From assembly GCA_003116995.1 (NCBI GenBank), contig BDSL01000093.1:186001-250000 (forward strand): a stretch of 64,000 bases of DNA, given 5' to 3'. The position numbers and the translations under genes are program-made. Shown here in pieces: positions 32,980-44,486 of the stretch; positions within the stretch are counted from its first letter, which is position 1, and every line of letters begins with the position of its first letter. Below the pieces are notes generated by a model that saw only the letters and a list, made by a program, of their open reading frames with translations, made no database searches and was not told the origin of the DNA. The DNA is from Yamagishiella unicocca (taxonomy: Eukaryota > Chlorophyta > Chlorophyceae > Chlamydomonadales > Volvocaceae).

Positions 32980-35900
32980 ATGCCCAGCTCTGATGGCGAC
33001 AATGTTCGCCACGTCCGACCTCCCTCCAGCGATGGAGGTATGCGCGGGCTTGCCACTCTTGCGCACATGTGCAAGCCATCCCGACCCACAGCGCATCCCT
33101 GGCGCGCGTCCGCTCACGGTCGCTCTGCTTACGACCTACAGGGATTGGTCGAGGATGTCCCGCTGCGGAACCCGAACCTCCTCACATATAACCAGGTGTA
33201 CAGCCAGGTCGGCAACACACGCGTCCTCCAGGCCGACCCCGCGGTCCTCAACTTTGGAGGCTACACGCTAGGGCAGGTGTACAGCCAGACGCTGCGGATA
33301 CGCAACGTTCGCGCCAGTGGGACACGATTCCACATTATAGCACCCAGCACGCCCTTCTTCAAGGTGCGTGCGTCGAGGCTGAATCCGGCCAATCTGCAAG
33401 GGGAGCTGTGCCCAGAAGATATCCTCTCACCCCCCCCGGGGGCGGCCCCCCTAATGCCTAATGGTGGTCAGTCGCCATGCGGCTAAGGGGGGGGCTTGGG
33501 AGCCCCCGCCCGCCCGCTGGGCGTAATCGAAGGGGTTGGGCCGACGGTGGGGGACGTGCGGTCATGTGATCCATGGATCACAATTACAATAGTGGTGCGA
33601 GGGTGGAGACCGCCAGCGGGAATGGTAGGGCTCCGGAGCAATGTGTCCAGGGAGGGGGGAAACTCCAAAGGGCCTCCCAGGTCGGGGTCGCGGCTAGGGG
33701 CTGTAAGGGCGGGCGCAGACGCGGCAACCGCCTGGGGCCGGGAGGGGGGCGAAACGAGTGCCAGATGGCGGAAGGCCATATGGGCCTTGCGTGCGTGCGG
33801 CTGGCGAGTGGCAGGTGGCCGACGCGAAGGGGGCGGGTGCGGCCCCTGTTCCGCCACTTCCCGTGCAGCGAAGGGACCCTGAGTCGGGAGTAGGGGTGGG
33901 GCTCGGGGGTCTCCCTGGGGTGTCCCTTGGGAGGAGCGACCTGCCACGCTGGGGGAGGAACGAGGCGGGGAGGGCTGCACTAAGGACGGGGCCGCGCCTG
34001 GGGGGGGACGAGTCCTTGAGGACCGGGGGCGGCGGGGCGGGGCTGGAATCAGTCCGGGAGGACCAGGCGGGCGGCTGGGCTGGGCTGGGCTGGAAAGACG
34101 CGGGGGGGTATGCTGGTGGGGGAAGGTGGCCTCTGTGGGTCGCGAGGCTGAGCACTGGGGCCCCCTAGCCGCGGCTAGGGGAGAGGCAGCCGTGTACGCG
34201 GCGGACAGAGAGCGGAAACTCGGGGAGCAGGGGTGGCCGCTGTAGGGCCCGGCGGCGCGTGTATGCGCAGGGCATCTGACCACGCCGTGACAAATTGCTT
34301 AACGGAAATGCCGAAGTTGGAAATGGAACCCTAGACCGGTTGATACCCGCATAGCGAGCGCTGCGGGGCTGGAGAGGGGTGTGGGAAAGGAAGCCGTAGG
34401 TAGTCCGGGAGAAACAGTGCTGCCCGCGGAGTGAAGTGCCGCCCTAGCCGCTAGACTGGGGCCAGGGGCTAGGGCTAGGGCCAGGGGCTAGGGGCTGGGG
34501 GCCACTTGCTGACGTGGAGGGCGGCGGTGAAGATCGTTGGTCCTCGGGAGGACGTGCGACCCCAGCATCGGTATGGCAAAACGGCCTCCGGTCATTTGGC
34601 GTCGTGGTGGGGACAGAACAGAGCAAGGCTAGCGGGGCTGCGGCGCATCAGCGGGGCTGTGGTTCAAATGGGCGTTGTGGGTGATGACGCACCATAGGGT
34701 TGCCGTCCCGAGCCCCTGACGCCACTCCGTTCCATCCACCACCACGACCACCACCACCACCACCACCCAGTTCTCCCGCATGCATCTCAAAACTTCTGCT
34801 TTAAACGATTTTTTTCGGACATCCACGGGTTTCCCTCGAACACCACCACCACCACCACCACCACCATCACCACCACCACCATCACCACCACCACCACCAT
34901 CGCCACCACCACCATCACCACCACCACCACCACCGCCACCACCGCTCATCCCCCGCCCCCTTCCTCCCCCCCCCCACCCCCTGCAGGCCACATGCGCCAA
35001 CAAGAAGGGCCTGCTGGCCCCCGGGATGAGCGAGGAGGTGGTGGTGGAGTTCTGCCCCATGCACTACCGCTACTACTACGACTGTGTGCGGGTGCACTCG
35101 GAGGTGGGGACCGAGGCACCGGGGTGCAGGGCGGAGGTGGGGACTGTGTGCGGGTGCAGGCGGAGGTGGGGACTGTGTGCGGGTGCAGGCGGAGGTGGGG
35201 ACCGAGGCACCGGGGTGCAGGGCGGAGGTGGGGACTGTGTGCGGGTGCAGGCGGAGGTGGGGACCGAGGCACCGGGGTGCAGGGCGGAGGTGGGGACTGT
35301 GTGCGGGTGCAGGCGGAGGTGGGGACCGAGGCACCGGGGTGCAGGGCGGAGGTGGGGACTGTGTGCGGGTGCACTCGGAGGTGGGGACCGAGGCACCGGG
35401 GTGCAGGCGGAGGTGGGGACTGTGTGCGGGTGCAGGCGGAGGTGGGGACTGTGTGCGGGTGCAGGCGGAGGTGGGGACTGTGTGCGGGTGCAGGCGGAGG
35501 TGGGGACTGTGTGCGGGTGCAGGCGGAGGTGGGGACCGTGTGCGGGTGCACTCGGAGGTGGGGACTGTGTGCGGGTGCAGGCGGAGGTGGGGACCGAGGC
35601 ACCGGGGTGCAGGCGGAGGTGGGGACCGTGTGCGGGTGCACTCGGAGGTGGGGACTGTGTGCGGGTGCACTCGGAGGTGGGGACCGAGGCACCGGGGTGC
35701 AGGCGGAGGTGGGGACCGTGTGCGGGTGCAGGCGGAGGTGGGGACCGAGGCACCGGGGTGCAGGCGGAGGTGGGGACCGTGTGCGGGTGCAGGCGGAGGT
35801 GGGGACTGTGTGCGGGTGCAGGCGGAGGTGGGGACGGGGGCACCCGGGGGGGGGGAGGGGAAACCGGTGGCCGGGGGTGTGGGTGGCGTAGGGGTAGGTG

Positions 35901-38900
35901 GGTGCTGGGCTGGCTGGCTGGCTGGGAAGGGGGAGAGGGGGGAAGCAGGAGGAGGGGAGGGAGGGGGGACGTCCTGGGGCGTGGCAGGGTGTTACAGAAA
36001 AGAACCGGGGGGGCTTGGGAGGTGTGAGAGGGAACCCGTAGGTCGGCACGGAAATGTAAGCTGATGGTCCTGGTGGGAGAGATGCAGGCGGAACCTGCGA
36101 ACCGATGTACTGGGCGGGGGGGGGAAGATGCAGGTGGAACCTGCGAACGGGGCCGGCAGCGAGCAATGTCGGAGTGTCGGCTGCGTCGTGGTGGCGGGTG
36201 ATGGGGGCAGCTTACTCGTGACTTTGGAGCGCGGGCGGCGCGGGGGGGGGGGCTGCGCAAATGGGACGCATTTGGGGACAGGGGTTGGGCTGGATTGGGC
36301 GGAGTTACAGGGCGCCGACCCAATGGGCGCAACGGACCCACAGCTCAGCTCGGTGGCCCATCTGAGCCCCTATGGCCCCTTCTAGGCGAATCCGGCCGTA
36401 CGCTTGGTCGGGTCCTCTAACACCCCCGCCCTGCCGATGCCCGCTCTTTGTAAAACACACCCTCTTGAAGTCCGTGCCCCCTCCTCCCCTCCCCCTCCCC
36501 TCCCCTCCTCTTCCTCCCCTCCCCCTCCCCCTCCTTCCCCCCCTGCAGGAGGAGAACATGCTCATCCCCATCCACGCCTACCCCGTCGCCAACGAGACGC
36601 TGTTCCCCACCCGGGTGGACTTCGGGCGGGCGGCGGTGGGGCAGGAGGTGGTGCGAACCCACACGCTGGAGTGCAAGGTGGGGCCGGGAGGAGGGGGGAA
36701 GGAGGGGGAGGAAGGGGGGGAGGAAAGGGGGGAAGGAAGGGGGGGCGAGGAAGGGGGGGCGAGGAAGGGGGGGAGGAAGGAGGCGAGGAAGGGGGGGAGG
36801 CAGGAAGACCCGGTTACACGGCATAGGGAACGGAGTGAGAGCCACGGAGACGATTTTGAGTGTGCATACCGGAGGACATGGGATGACTATCCGGCAAACC
36901 TGGGGAGGGGGGAGGGGGAAGGGCTAGACGTGGCGGCGGCTCCGAGCTGGGGGCGGGTGGGGGCCGAGGAGGGGTGAAGGCTGGGTTTTGGAGGGCCAGG
37001 CAGGTGTCGCGGCGTTCGCAAGGCAGGACCTGAGCGGTATGCAGGTCGGGTTTGGGTCGGACTTGGGCATGAGGGATGTGGATTCAGACACACCGGGAGG
37101 TACCGGTATACTTGCCTGCACCAGCAATCGCATGGCTTACGGCGGGCTTATGTCAAGGATCACACGGCTTATGCCGGGGATTGCACCCTTTATGGCGGGG
37201 AGTGTACGGCATATGTCAAGGATCGTACAGATTATGCCGGGGGCCGTACGGCACAGCCCCGCTTGACGCCGGCGGCTGCCAAAGTGCTGCCCGGCGCTGT
37301 CTGCCTCGCCTCCCCTCCCCTCCTCCCCTCCCCTCCGCCTCAGGTGCCTGTGGACTTCGAGTTTGAGATCGTGGAGACGCGGCCCAACCCCTGCTTCAAG
37401 GTGGAGCCCTGCCGCGGGGTGGTTCCGGGGCACGGCAAGGTGGCGGTGGCGCTGTCGTTCTGTCCGCTGGGGCTCAACACGGAGGAGGCGGTCATCGAGG
37501 TGGGGGCAGGAGGGGATGGCGCGTGTTGGTGATCATCGTGGGGTGGGGGAGGCCCGATTGTGGGGTGGGGGAGGTGGGGGCAGGAGGGGATGGCGCGTGT
37601 TATTGATCATGGTGGGGTGGGGGAGGTCCGATCGTGGGGTGGGGGAGGTGGGGGCAGGAGGGGATGGCGCGTGTTGGTGATCATCGTGGGTCGCAATTAG
37701 CACCCCAGCGATCACACGTCGTGTCTCACCAGCACCCTCTCCAGCCCCCCAGCCACCCCCAAACCCCCAAACCTAAAACCCCCAAACCCTAAAACCGCCA
37801 ACCGCCTAAATCCCAAACCCCGATCCAGGTCCGCATCGCCGAGTTCAACTCGAAGCCGGTGGTGTGCACGCTGACCGGCTCCGGCTGGCCGGGAGCCGCC
37901 AGGGACCGGGCGCTGGGGGCAGCCGTGACTGGGCAGCGGCAGGGGCAGGGGCAGCAGGGGCGGAAGGACGCTCCAGGGCGGGGCCCGCTGACCATGGAGG
38001 AGCTGGACGGGACGATGGTGAGTGAGCGTGATGCTGATGGTGGTGGTGGTGGTGAACGGGTGGTGATGATAATCGGGCAAGGCAGTACGCAGTAGCGTCT
38101 TTTGTTTCACACGCAAAGTACTGCAGCCACTTTCCCCGGGTCGATTCGCCAGTGTCAGTGTGCTCGGTGCTGTCCTTGGACGGCCTTCCCCTCCCCCCAC
38201 CCGCCGCGCTGTTCCCAAGCAACGTCCTCTCCCGGCTGTCCCCCTCCTCCTCACCCTCCTCCTCCTCCTCCTCCCCCTCCTCCTCCTCCTCCTCCTCCTC
38301 CCCCTCCTCCTCCTCCTCCTCCTCCCCCTCCTCCTCCTCGCCCCCAACTAGGTGTCCGCCGACCATGCGCCAACTATCCTGTCCCTGTCGTGCCGACGGT
38401 TTTTTATGCCAAACCCTGAAACCCTAAACCCCCCAACAGACCATGAAGCTCGCCGCCAAGAACCTGCCCGTCAACCCGGGGGGAGGCACGCTGCGGGGAG
38501 GTGCGCGACTAGGCGATCCCGCTGCCGTACGGTTTCGGAGTCCCTGGCCGAGGGAGGGTGGACACCGAGCCCAAACCAGGGTCACACCATGCCAGCCACC
38601 AGGAGACCCCCCCGTGGTCGCACACACCATTGACCGTTTACCGTTTGACACCGTTGAACCCGCAACGTACGTCCCCCATACACATACGTCCGCACCCCAC
38701 ACCCTCGACCCTCCCCCGCAGCCGCTCGGCACCCCCCTTCCAGAACCATCCAAACCCAGCCATGCTCGTCCGCCCATTCCTTTTCCCCTCTTCCCTCCGT
38801 CGTCATACGGGTTTCCCCCCTCACCATCCTCCCTTCCCCTCGCTTTCCCCCGCTCCCCCGCGGATATATTTTCCACCCCCCATGAAGGCTATGCAGCAAC

Positions 38901-41900
38901 TACATTACCCCAGTCGAGTTACCGGTTCTTTACTTGTAACGCCCCATGCAACGCGGCAGCTATCCTACCCATGTCGTGTAACCGGTTTTTATTCCCCAAC
39001 CCCCCCCCCCTTTGCTCCCAGGCGCCGGCAACGGCGACGCCTTCACCGCCTTCCTCGACACCCAGCGGCGCGAGCGTATCGCCTCCAGGGACTGCCGCGT
39101 GGACGGCCCCTCCAAGATGCGCCTACCGCACATCCCCCCCGGCCGCGGGGAGACGGCGGTGAACGGTGTGTTCGTGCCAGACTCGATGCTGCTGACAGCG
39201 GCGGAGGTGGGCTACGTGCTGGGGCAGTCACCCAACAGGTGAGCGGGGGACCCGGGGTGTAGGTGGGGTGATGGGTGGGGCAGTCACCCAACAGGTGAGC
39301 GGGGGACCCGGGGTGTAGGTGGGGTGATGGGTGGGGAAGTCACCCAACAGGTGAGCGGGGGACCCGGGGTGTAGGTGGGGTGAAGGGTGGGGAAGTCACC
39401 CAACAGGTGAACGGGGGACCCGGGGTGTAGGTGGGGTGATGGGTGGGGAAGTCACCCAACAGGTGAACGGGGGACCCGGGGTGTAGGTGGGGTGAGGGGT
39501 GCTGGATTGGGGGAGACCTCCTCCACCCCCTGATCCCCCCTCCCTCCCCCCCTCCCGCTGCCGCCCCCTCCTCCGTCTCTAACCCCCCAGGCTCCGCACC
39601 AAGGACGTCAAGGGCGCCATCGAGTCGCGCAAGGCGGTGCTGGCGGAGCAGCAGGCGGCGCTGGCGGAGGTGCTGGCCGCCTCGGGGGGAGACGACGGCA
39701 TACACCCCCTGGAGCGACCCGACATCCCCGCGGACGTCAAGGTGGGTGGGGGGAGGGGGAGGTGTACGGGGGGGAAGGGGAGAGGGATTGCAAGGAAAAC
39801 CCGTGGGGGGAGGGTAGCGTGTACGGAACAAAAACCGTCTACGGAAGAAACCCAACCGTTTAGGATGGAAGTTTCGAGGTGTGTCGAGGGGGGAGGGGAG
39901 TGGTTTGGATGCAGTGAACCCAGGCGTTGGGTTGGTGGGCGGATTCTGAACAGCAACTTCGCCATGTACTCCAGCTAGCTTCCGCCCTCAGGCGCTCCTC
40001 CTCTGGCCAGTCCCCTCCAGTCCTAAGCTTACAAAACCCTAACCCCCTGAAAACCCCTCCTCCCCCCCCCGTGGATTCGCGGATTCTCTTATGAAATCCC
40101 CCGGTGGATTCGCGGATTCCCTTATAAACCCCTCCCCCGGCCCTTCTTTGCACCCTACCCTCCCCTCCCCTTCCCCCCAGGGCGCGCTGTTCCGCATGCA
40201 GCTGGCCGCCTCCGAGGAGTCCACCCGCAAGGTGGGTCTGGGCACCAGCCCCGCGGTCGGCCAGCAGCTGCTGAGCCGCGAGGAGGTGGCGCGCATTCAG
40301 CGCATGAGGGAGGAGCAGCACCGCCGCCACCAGCTGAGCGAGGAGAGCAGGGCGACGAACAGGCTGCAGGTGGGCGGGTGGGGCGGGTGGAGGGGGGGAT
40401 GGCGGGTGGAGGGGTGGGTGGGGGTTGGAGGCGACGAACAGGTTGCAGGTGAGCGGAGGGAGGCGGAGGAGGGGATGGCGGGTGGGTGGGTGGAGTGTGT
40501 GGGTGCGTGGAGGCGAGTGCAGTAGGTCGACGGCGTCCGGAAGATAAGGGGGGAGGGACGGGGAGGGGGGTTTCGGAGACCGGCGGCAATCTGTGTGACG
40601 GTTACGGGTGGCTGCCGTACGCGAATTGCGTAGCTAAGAGGGCCAGGGAAGGGGCAGGAATGTTGGCGTCAGCGGCGGCGTGTCGTACTTTCAGGGCAAG
40701 CACCCAACCAACCCAACCAACCAACCAACCCGACGCAGGTGGAGATGGAGTCTGCGGGAGCCGTGTATCAGCCCCCGCCCCGCTCGCCACCCGCCACCGC
40801 CACCGCCGCCCCAGCGGCCGCCCCCTCCTCCTCCTCCTCCGGCTTCAAGCCCGAGTGGCGGCTGATCGAGGGCAGCGACTGGCTGAAGCGCACTCGCGTC
40901 CGGGATCTGTTCATGCGGGCGGTGTGGCGGGTGGTGGCCAACATGCGCATGCAGCGTCGCCTGGAGAGAATCAAGGAGGTGCTGGGTGAGTGACCCGGGG
41001 TTGCTACCAGCCGAGGGGGGGGATGCTGGGTGAGTGCCACTGCTGCCCCACCACTGCGCCCCACGCCCCGCTCCGCGGCCCCCTTACCCCCCCACACACC
41101 CCACACACACCCGAGTTACATTTCCCATGTCCGTGTAACCAGGTCCCTACTCCACCCCTCAACCCCCCCCGTCGCCCTCCCCGCAGCCCACCTGGGCTAC
41201 GACAAGCAGCGGCTGGCTGAGGAGGCCGCCAACCCTGTGCTGCTGGTGAAGGAGAGCGGGCGGCACGGGGACGCCCCCACCAAGTACCTGCGACCAGAGA
41301 TGGTGCGGGTGCGGCCGCTGCCGCTGTACCGGGACGTGCTGTTCCAGGTAGGTGGGCAGGTCAGAGAGGCGGGGAGTGAGAGAGGCGGGGAGTGAGAGAG
41401 GCGGGGAGTGAGAGAGGCGGGGAGTGAGAGAGGCGGGGAGGGTGCGAGAGAGGCGGGGAGTGAGAGAGGCGGGGAGTGAGAGAGGCGGGGAGGGTGCGAG
41501 AGAGGCGGGGAGTGAGAGAGGCGGGGAGGGTGCGAGAGAGGCGGGGAGTGAGAGAGGCGGGGAGGGTGCGAGAGAGGCGGGGAGTGAGAGAGGCGGGGAG
41601 GGTGCGAGAGAGGCGGGGAGTGAGAGAGGCGGGGAGGGTGCGAGAGAGGCGGGGAGTGAGAGAGGCGGGGAGGGTGCGAGAGAGGCGGGGAGTGAGAGAG
41701 CCGGGGAGGGTGCGAGAGAGGCGGGGAGTGAGAGAGCCGGGGAGGGTGCGAGAGAGGCGGGGAGTGAGAGAGGCGGGGAGGGTGCGAGAGAGGCGGGGAG
41801 TGAGAGAGGCGGGGAGGGTGCGAGAGAGGCGGGGAGTGAGAGAGGCGGGGAGCGAGGGAACCCGGTTACACGACACAGGATAACAGGAAACGCAGGCCAG

Positions 41901-44486
41901 GTACTAGCCGGCGAGTAGCCAGGCGGGGGTGGGGGGGGTTCGAGGAAGCGAGGCGGGGGGGAGGGCGGGGGCTGAGTAAGTGTAGATCTGAAGCTTTGCC
42001 ATGTAGCCCTGAGGCGCTGTCGTAGACCGCGGAAGAACAGGAATGTAACCATCTTTTCACGTTCCCCCTTCAACCCCCGCCAGGCGCATCCGCCGCTGGA
42101 CGTCAACCACTACACCGACTTCGACGAACTGGCGCCCTTCACACTCAAGGTGGGTGGTGCCAGTGGGTGGGGCCAGTGGGTGGTGCCAGTGGGTGGGGCC
42201 AGTGGGTGGGGCCAGTGGGTGGGGCCAGTGGGTGGGGCCAGTGGGTGGGGCCAGTGGGTGGGGCCAGTGGGTGGGACCAGTGGGTGTGGCCAGGGGGTGT
42301 GGCCAGGGGGTGGGGCCAGGGGGTGGGGCCAGGGGGTGGGGCCAGGGGGTGGGGCCAGGGGGTGGGGCCAGGGGGTGGGGCCAGGGGGTGGGGCCAGGGG
42401 GTGGGGCCAGGGGGTGGGGCCAGGGGGTGGGGCCAGGGGGTGGGACCAGGGGGTGGGGCCAGGGGGTGGGGCCAGTGGGTGGGGCCAGGGGGTGGGGCCA
42501 GCCCCGTTTGCATACCACCGCCACCAGTGCCCGAACCAGAGCAGACCCCAGGCCGTTATCAGCTGTCAGGCAGGCGCACTCCCAGCCAGCCCCTGGCACC
42601 CTGACAACATGCACAATCGCCCCCACGCCCCCACTAAACCCACCATAGCTCGCCCCCCCAATCACCCCCACGCCCACACTAAACCCTCCATACCTCGCCC
42701 CCCCTCCCCGGCTCCAATCGTCCACCCCCCCCAATCGTGTAACCGGGTTTTCTCGCTCCTCCCCGCCGTGGATTCGCGAAAATATCTTATATACCTCCCC
42801 CCCAAAAAACTCATCCCGTCATCTCGCAGACCCCCCTGGAGTACCGCATCCTGGGCTACACGCCCGAGGAATTCCCGGGCCTTACGCCGTACCTGCCGCC
42901 CCTCCTGGACCAGCCGCTGCTGGCGGGCGCATGCGAGGAGATCGCGGCGGCGGGCGAGGGGCTGGAGCCGTCGGGGCTGGTGCCGCCGCTGTCGGAATAC
43001 CCGGCGCTACCCGACGCCTGCAAAAACATGCCGTACATCACCCTGGAGATCGGCAACCGCTACAGCGCGGACCGCGTCTTCGCCGCGCCGGAGCCCTCGT
43101 ACGACATGGGGTACGACAAGGATTACGTCATGCAGCCACGGTTGTACGACATGTACGAGAGCGCGCGGCACGAGGCGGCGGCGTCGGGCGGCGTGCGCGC
43201 GCTGCGCGGCGTCCCGGCACTGTCCGACACGTGGCTCGTACGGCAAGACACTTGGGCCGTACAGCTGGGCGAGGAGGCGGTGCCGAGGCTGATGACTGGG
43301 CCGGACCCGGAGGACCTGCCAGAGGACCGAGCGGAGGACGACGACAAGCCCAAGGTGTGTCTTGTTGTGTCGTGTCGACAGGAGCTCGACAACTCGGCGC
43401 CTAGGGGGCAGCGTATATCTCGTGGAATCCCCTAGACAGGACAGATATCTCGTGGAATCCCCTAGACAGGACAAATATCTCGTGGAATCCCCTAGACAGG
43501 ACAAATATCTCGTGGAAGCCCCTAGAAGGACATTATCTCGTGGAATCCCCTAATAGACAGGATAGACAAAAGGCCACACGAAGCGATCCTGAAGTAGCTG
43601 GACAATGGGGAATAATGGAAGGAGCAGCAGCAGGAGTGCACGTGTCCACTCATGAGGATGATAGCTTGCAAAATGCCTGTTCTCCGCCACGTGGCTCGGT
43701 CAAAGCACGCTTTTCACAATTGCGATGAGACCTTGGGGCGCCCGCTGCTCCTGGACTGACATGCCGCCCTGCTCGGCCCAACCCCCTCCCTCCCTGGACA
43801 GATCTGCCCGCAAGTCCCCACGGACGAGCAGCTCGCAAAGTACTTGCCACACACCAGTCGTACGGAGACGACAGCGTCGGCGCAGCAGCAGGTGGGGGCT
43901 TTGGAGGGGGAATCCGCATTGGGGGGTTACAAGTAAAGAACCGGTAACTCGACTGGGTGGGGGGGGCGAGGAGACGCGGATGGGTCCGCGTCAAGCGGAG
44001 CGAGCTCGATTCACGGCTTTCAGCCTTCAGTAGTACAGCCTTCAGTAGTACAGCCTTCAGTAGTACAGCCTTCAGTAGTACAGCCTTCAGTAGTACAGCC
44101 TTTAGCAGTAGTACAGCCTTTAGAAGCACTGCCGGCCCTCGTGCCGGGCGTCGCTGCCCACCTCTCCGTGCGGCTGCTCGCCATCCCTGCAACGCGCTAG
44201 CAACTTACCGGACCGGACCCCACCCGACCGGACTCACTGACCCCAGCCACCAGCCACCACCACTGACCACACACACACACCCGCCCCCCGCCACCTGCCG
44301 CCCTGCCCTCTGATCCCACAGCCGGACGTCCCCGGCCGCTACCGCCTCGTCCGCGACCGCCACTCCTCGGAGCTGGAGGCCTGCAAGGCGGAGTCGCACC
44401 TGGCGGCCATCTCGGGGCTGGAGCAGCGGCTGGCGGACTACAACGCGATGCTGCGGCGGCCCTGCTACTTTGCGCTACACCTGTAG
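32980..44486 (+). CDS. FAP221: CFAP221/FAP221 (PCDP1), cilia central-apparatus protein
   Basis: Fifteen exons: 32980-33363, 34987-35103, 36549-36677, 37344-37499, 37829-38017, 38440-38500, 39022-39238, 39591-39741, 40181-40369, 40739-40985, 41187-41347, 42084-42149, 42830-43354, 43802-43891, 44322-44486. All junction phases agree; about 948 aa. The N-terminal third follows the PCDP1/CFAP221 layout of ASH/MSP-like beta domains: LNFGGYTLGQVYSQTLRIRN, GTRFHIIAPSTPFFK, YRYYYDCVRVHSE, EENMLIPIHAYPV, VPVDFEFEIVETRPNPCF, FNSKPVVCTLTGSGWPG. In the family this protein belongs to the C1d projection of the central pair and binds calcium-calmodulin. Here LFMRAVWRVVANMRMQRRLE (exon 10) is a basic amphipathic helix fitting that. 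The start follows an in-frame TAG at 32968; an acceptor-like CAG at 33139-33141 leaves open that the true first exon begins at 33142. The C terminus (GRYRLVRDRHSSELEACKAE) is helical. Confidence 0.93.
34835..34945. repeat. (ACC)n-rich tract before exon 2
   Basis: An ACCACCACC tract with ATC/GCC interruptions, followed by C-rich sequence, runs to the acceptor of FAP221 exon 2. It serves as an extended polypyrimidine-like region. Confidence 0.95.
35095..35845. repeat. 29/24-bp compound minisatellite at the exon 2 donor
   Basis: Two related units alternate irregularly: one carrying GACTGTGTGCGGGTGCA and one carrying GACCGAGGCACCGGGGTGCA, both followed by (CT/GG)CGGAGGTGGGGA. The first is a copy of the end of FAP221 exon 2 (GACTGTGTGCGGGTGCACTC then GGAG|GTGGGG). 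More than 20 donor-like GAG|GTGGGG junctions therefore follow the real one at 35103/35104. Confidence 0.95.
37140..37262. repeat. 27-bp imperfect tandem repeat
   Basis: Four to five diverged units of about 27 bp (GGCTTATG(T/C)C(A/G)(A/G)GGAT followed by C/T-rich variants) lie in FAP221 intron 3. Confidence 0.8.
37498..37684. repeat. Donor-anchored repeat in FAP221 intron 4
   Basis: GAGGTGGGGGCAGGAGGGGA plus TGGCGCGTGTT occurs three times, starting at the real donor (exon end 37499) and again near 37,568 and 37,646. GAG|GTGGGGGC is reproduced in each copy. Confidence 0.88.
38225..38346. repeat. (CTC)n tract in FAP221 intron 5
   Basis: About 110 bp of (CTC)n with regular CCC interruptions. 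Its six-frame translations are pure Pro, Ser, Leu or Glu/Arg runs and are not coding. Confidence 0.95.
39222..39478. repeat. 56-bp array duplicating the exon 7 donor
   Basis: The real exon 7 junction CAGTCACCCAACAG|GTGA ends at 39238. The same junction is repeated with ends at 39294, 39350, 39406 and 39462, exactly 56 bp apart. The unit therefore includes the last 14 or so nt of the exon and the donor plus 40 nt of intron. Confidence 0.96.
40350..40470. repeat. Duplicated exon 9 end and donor
   Basis: The end of exon 9, GCGACGAACAGGCTGCAG|GT (exon end 40369), recurs at about 40431-40450 as GCGACGAACAGGTTGCAG|GT and is followed by similar GGCGGGTGG-type sequence. This is one extra copy of the exon/intron junction about 80 bp into the intron. 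Confidence 0.9.
41348..41855. repeat. 16/18-bp GAGAGAGGCGGGGAG array
   Basis: About 29 units of (GT)GAGAGAGGCGGGGAG and GTGCGAGAGAGGCGGGGAGG alternate from about 20 nt downstream of the exon 11 donor (exon end 41347) to 41,855. There are two point variants with GCCGGGG. Confidence 0.95.
42150..42505. repeat. 14-bp GTGGGTGGGGCCAG array at the exon 12 donor
   Basis: About 25 units of (A/G)G(T/G)GGGTGGGGCC begin at the first base of intron 12 (exon end 42149, AAG|GTGGGTGG). A switch from CCAGTGGGTGGGG to CCAGGGGGTGGGG occurs near 42,290. Confidence 0.95.
43408..43562. repeat. 30-bp array in FAP221 intron 13
   Basis: Five to six copies of a 30-bp unit containing TATCTCGTGGAATCCCCTAG then ACAGGACAA lie in intron 13; the last two copies are shortened. 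Confidence 0.95.
44025..44122. repeat. 15-bp AGTAGTACAGCCTTC array
   Basis: Six copies, the last two diverged, lie in FAP221 intron 14. Confidence 0.95.

Noticed and set aside
33483..34283. 266-codon Pro/Ser-rich minus frame within FAP221 intron 1
   Set aside because: It is the antisense of a G-rich intron; exon 1 (..STPFFK) joins exon 2 (ATCANKKG..) exactly as the family requires.
34780..36341. Long frames on both strands (up to about 420 codons) rich in CGCRRRW or HTVPTSACT repeats
   Set aside because: These are translations of the donor-anchored array in FAP221 intron 2, not a repeat protein. The real exon 2 ends at 35103 and connects in phase to 36549.
41159..42734. Ser/Leu/Pro- and Gly/Trp-rich repetitive frames on both strands
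   Set aside because: They coincide with the 16/18-bp and 14-bp arrays in FAP221 introns 11 and 12.
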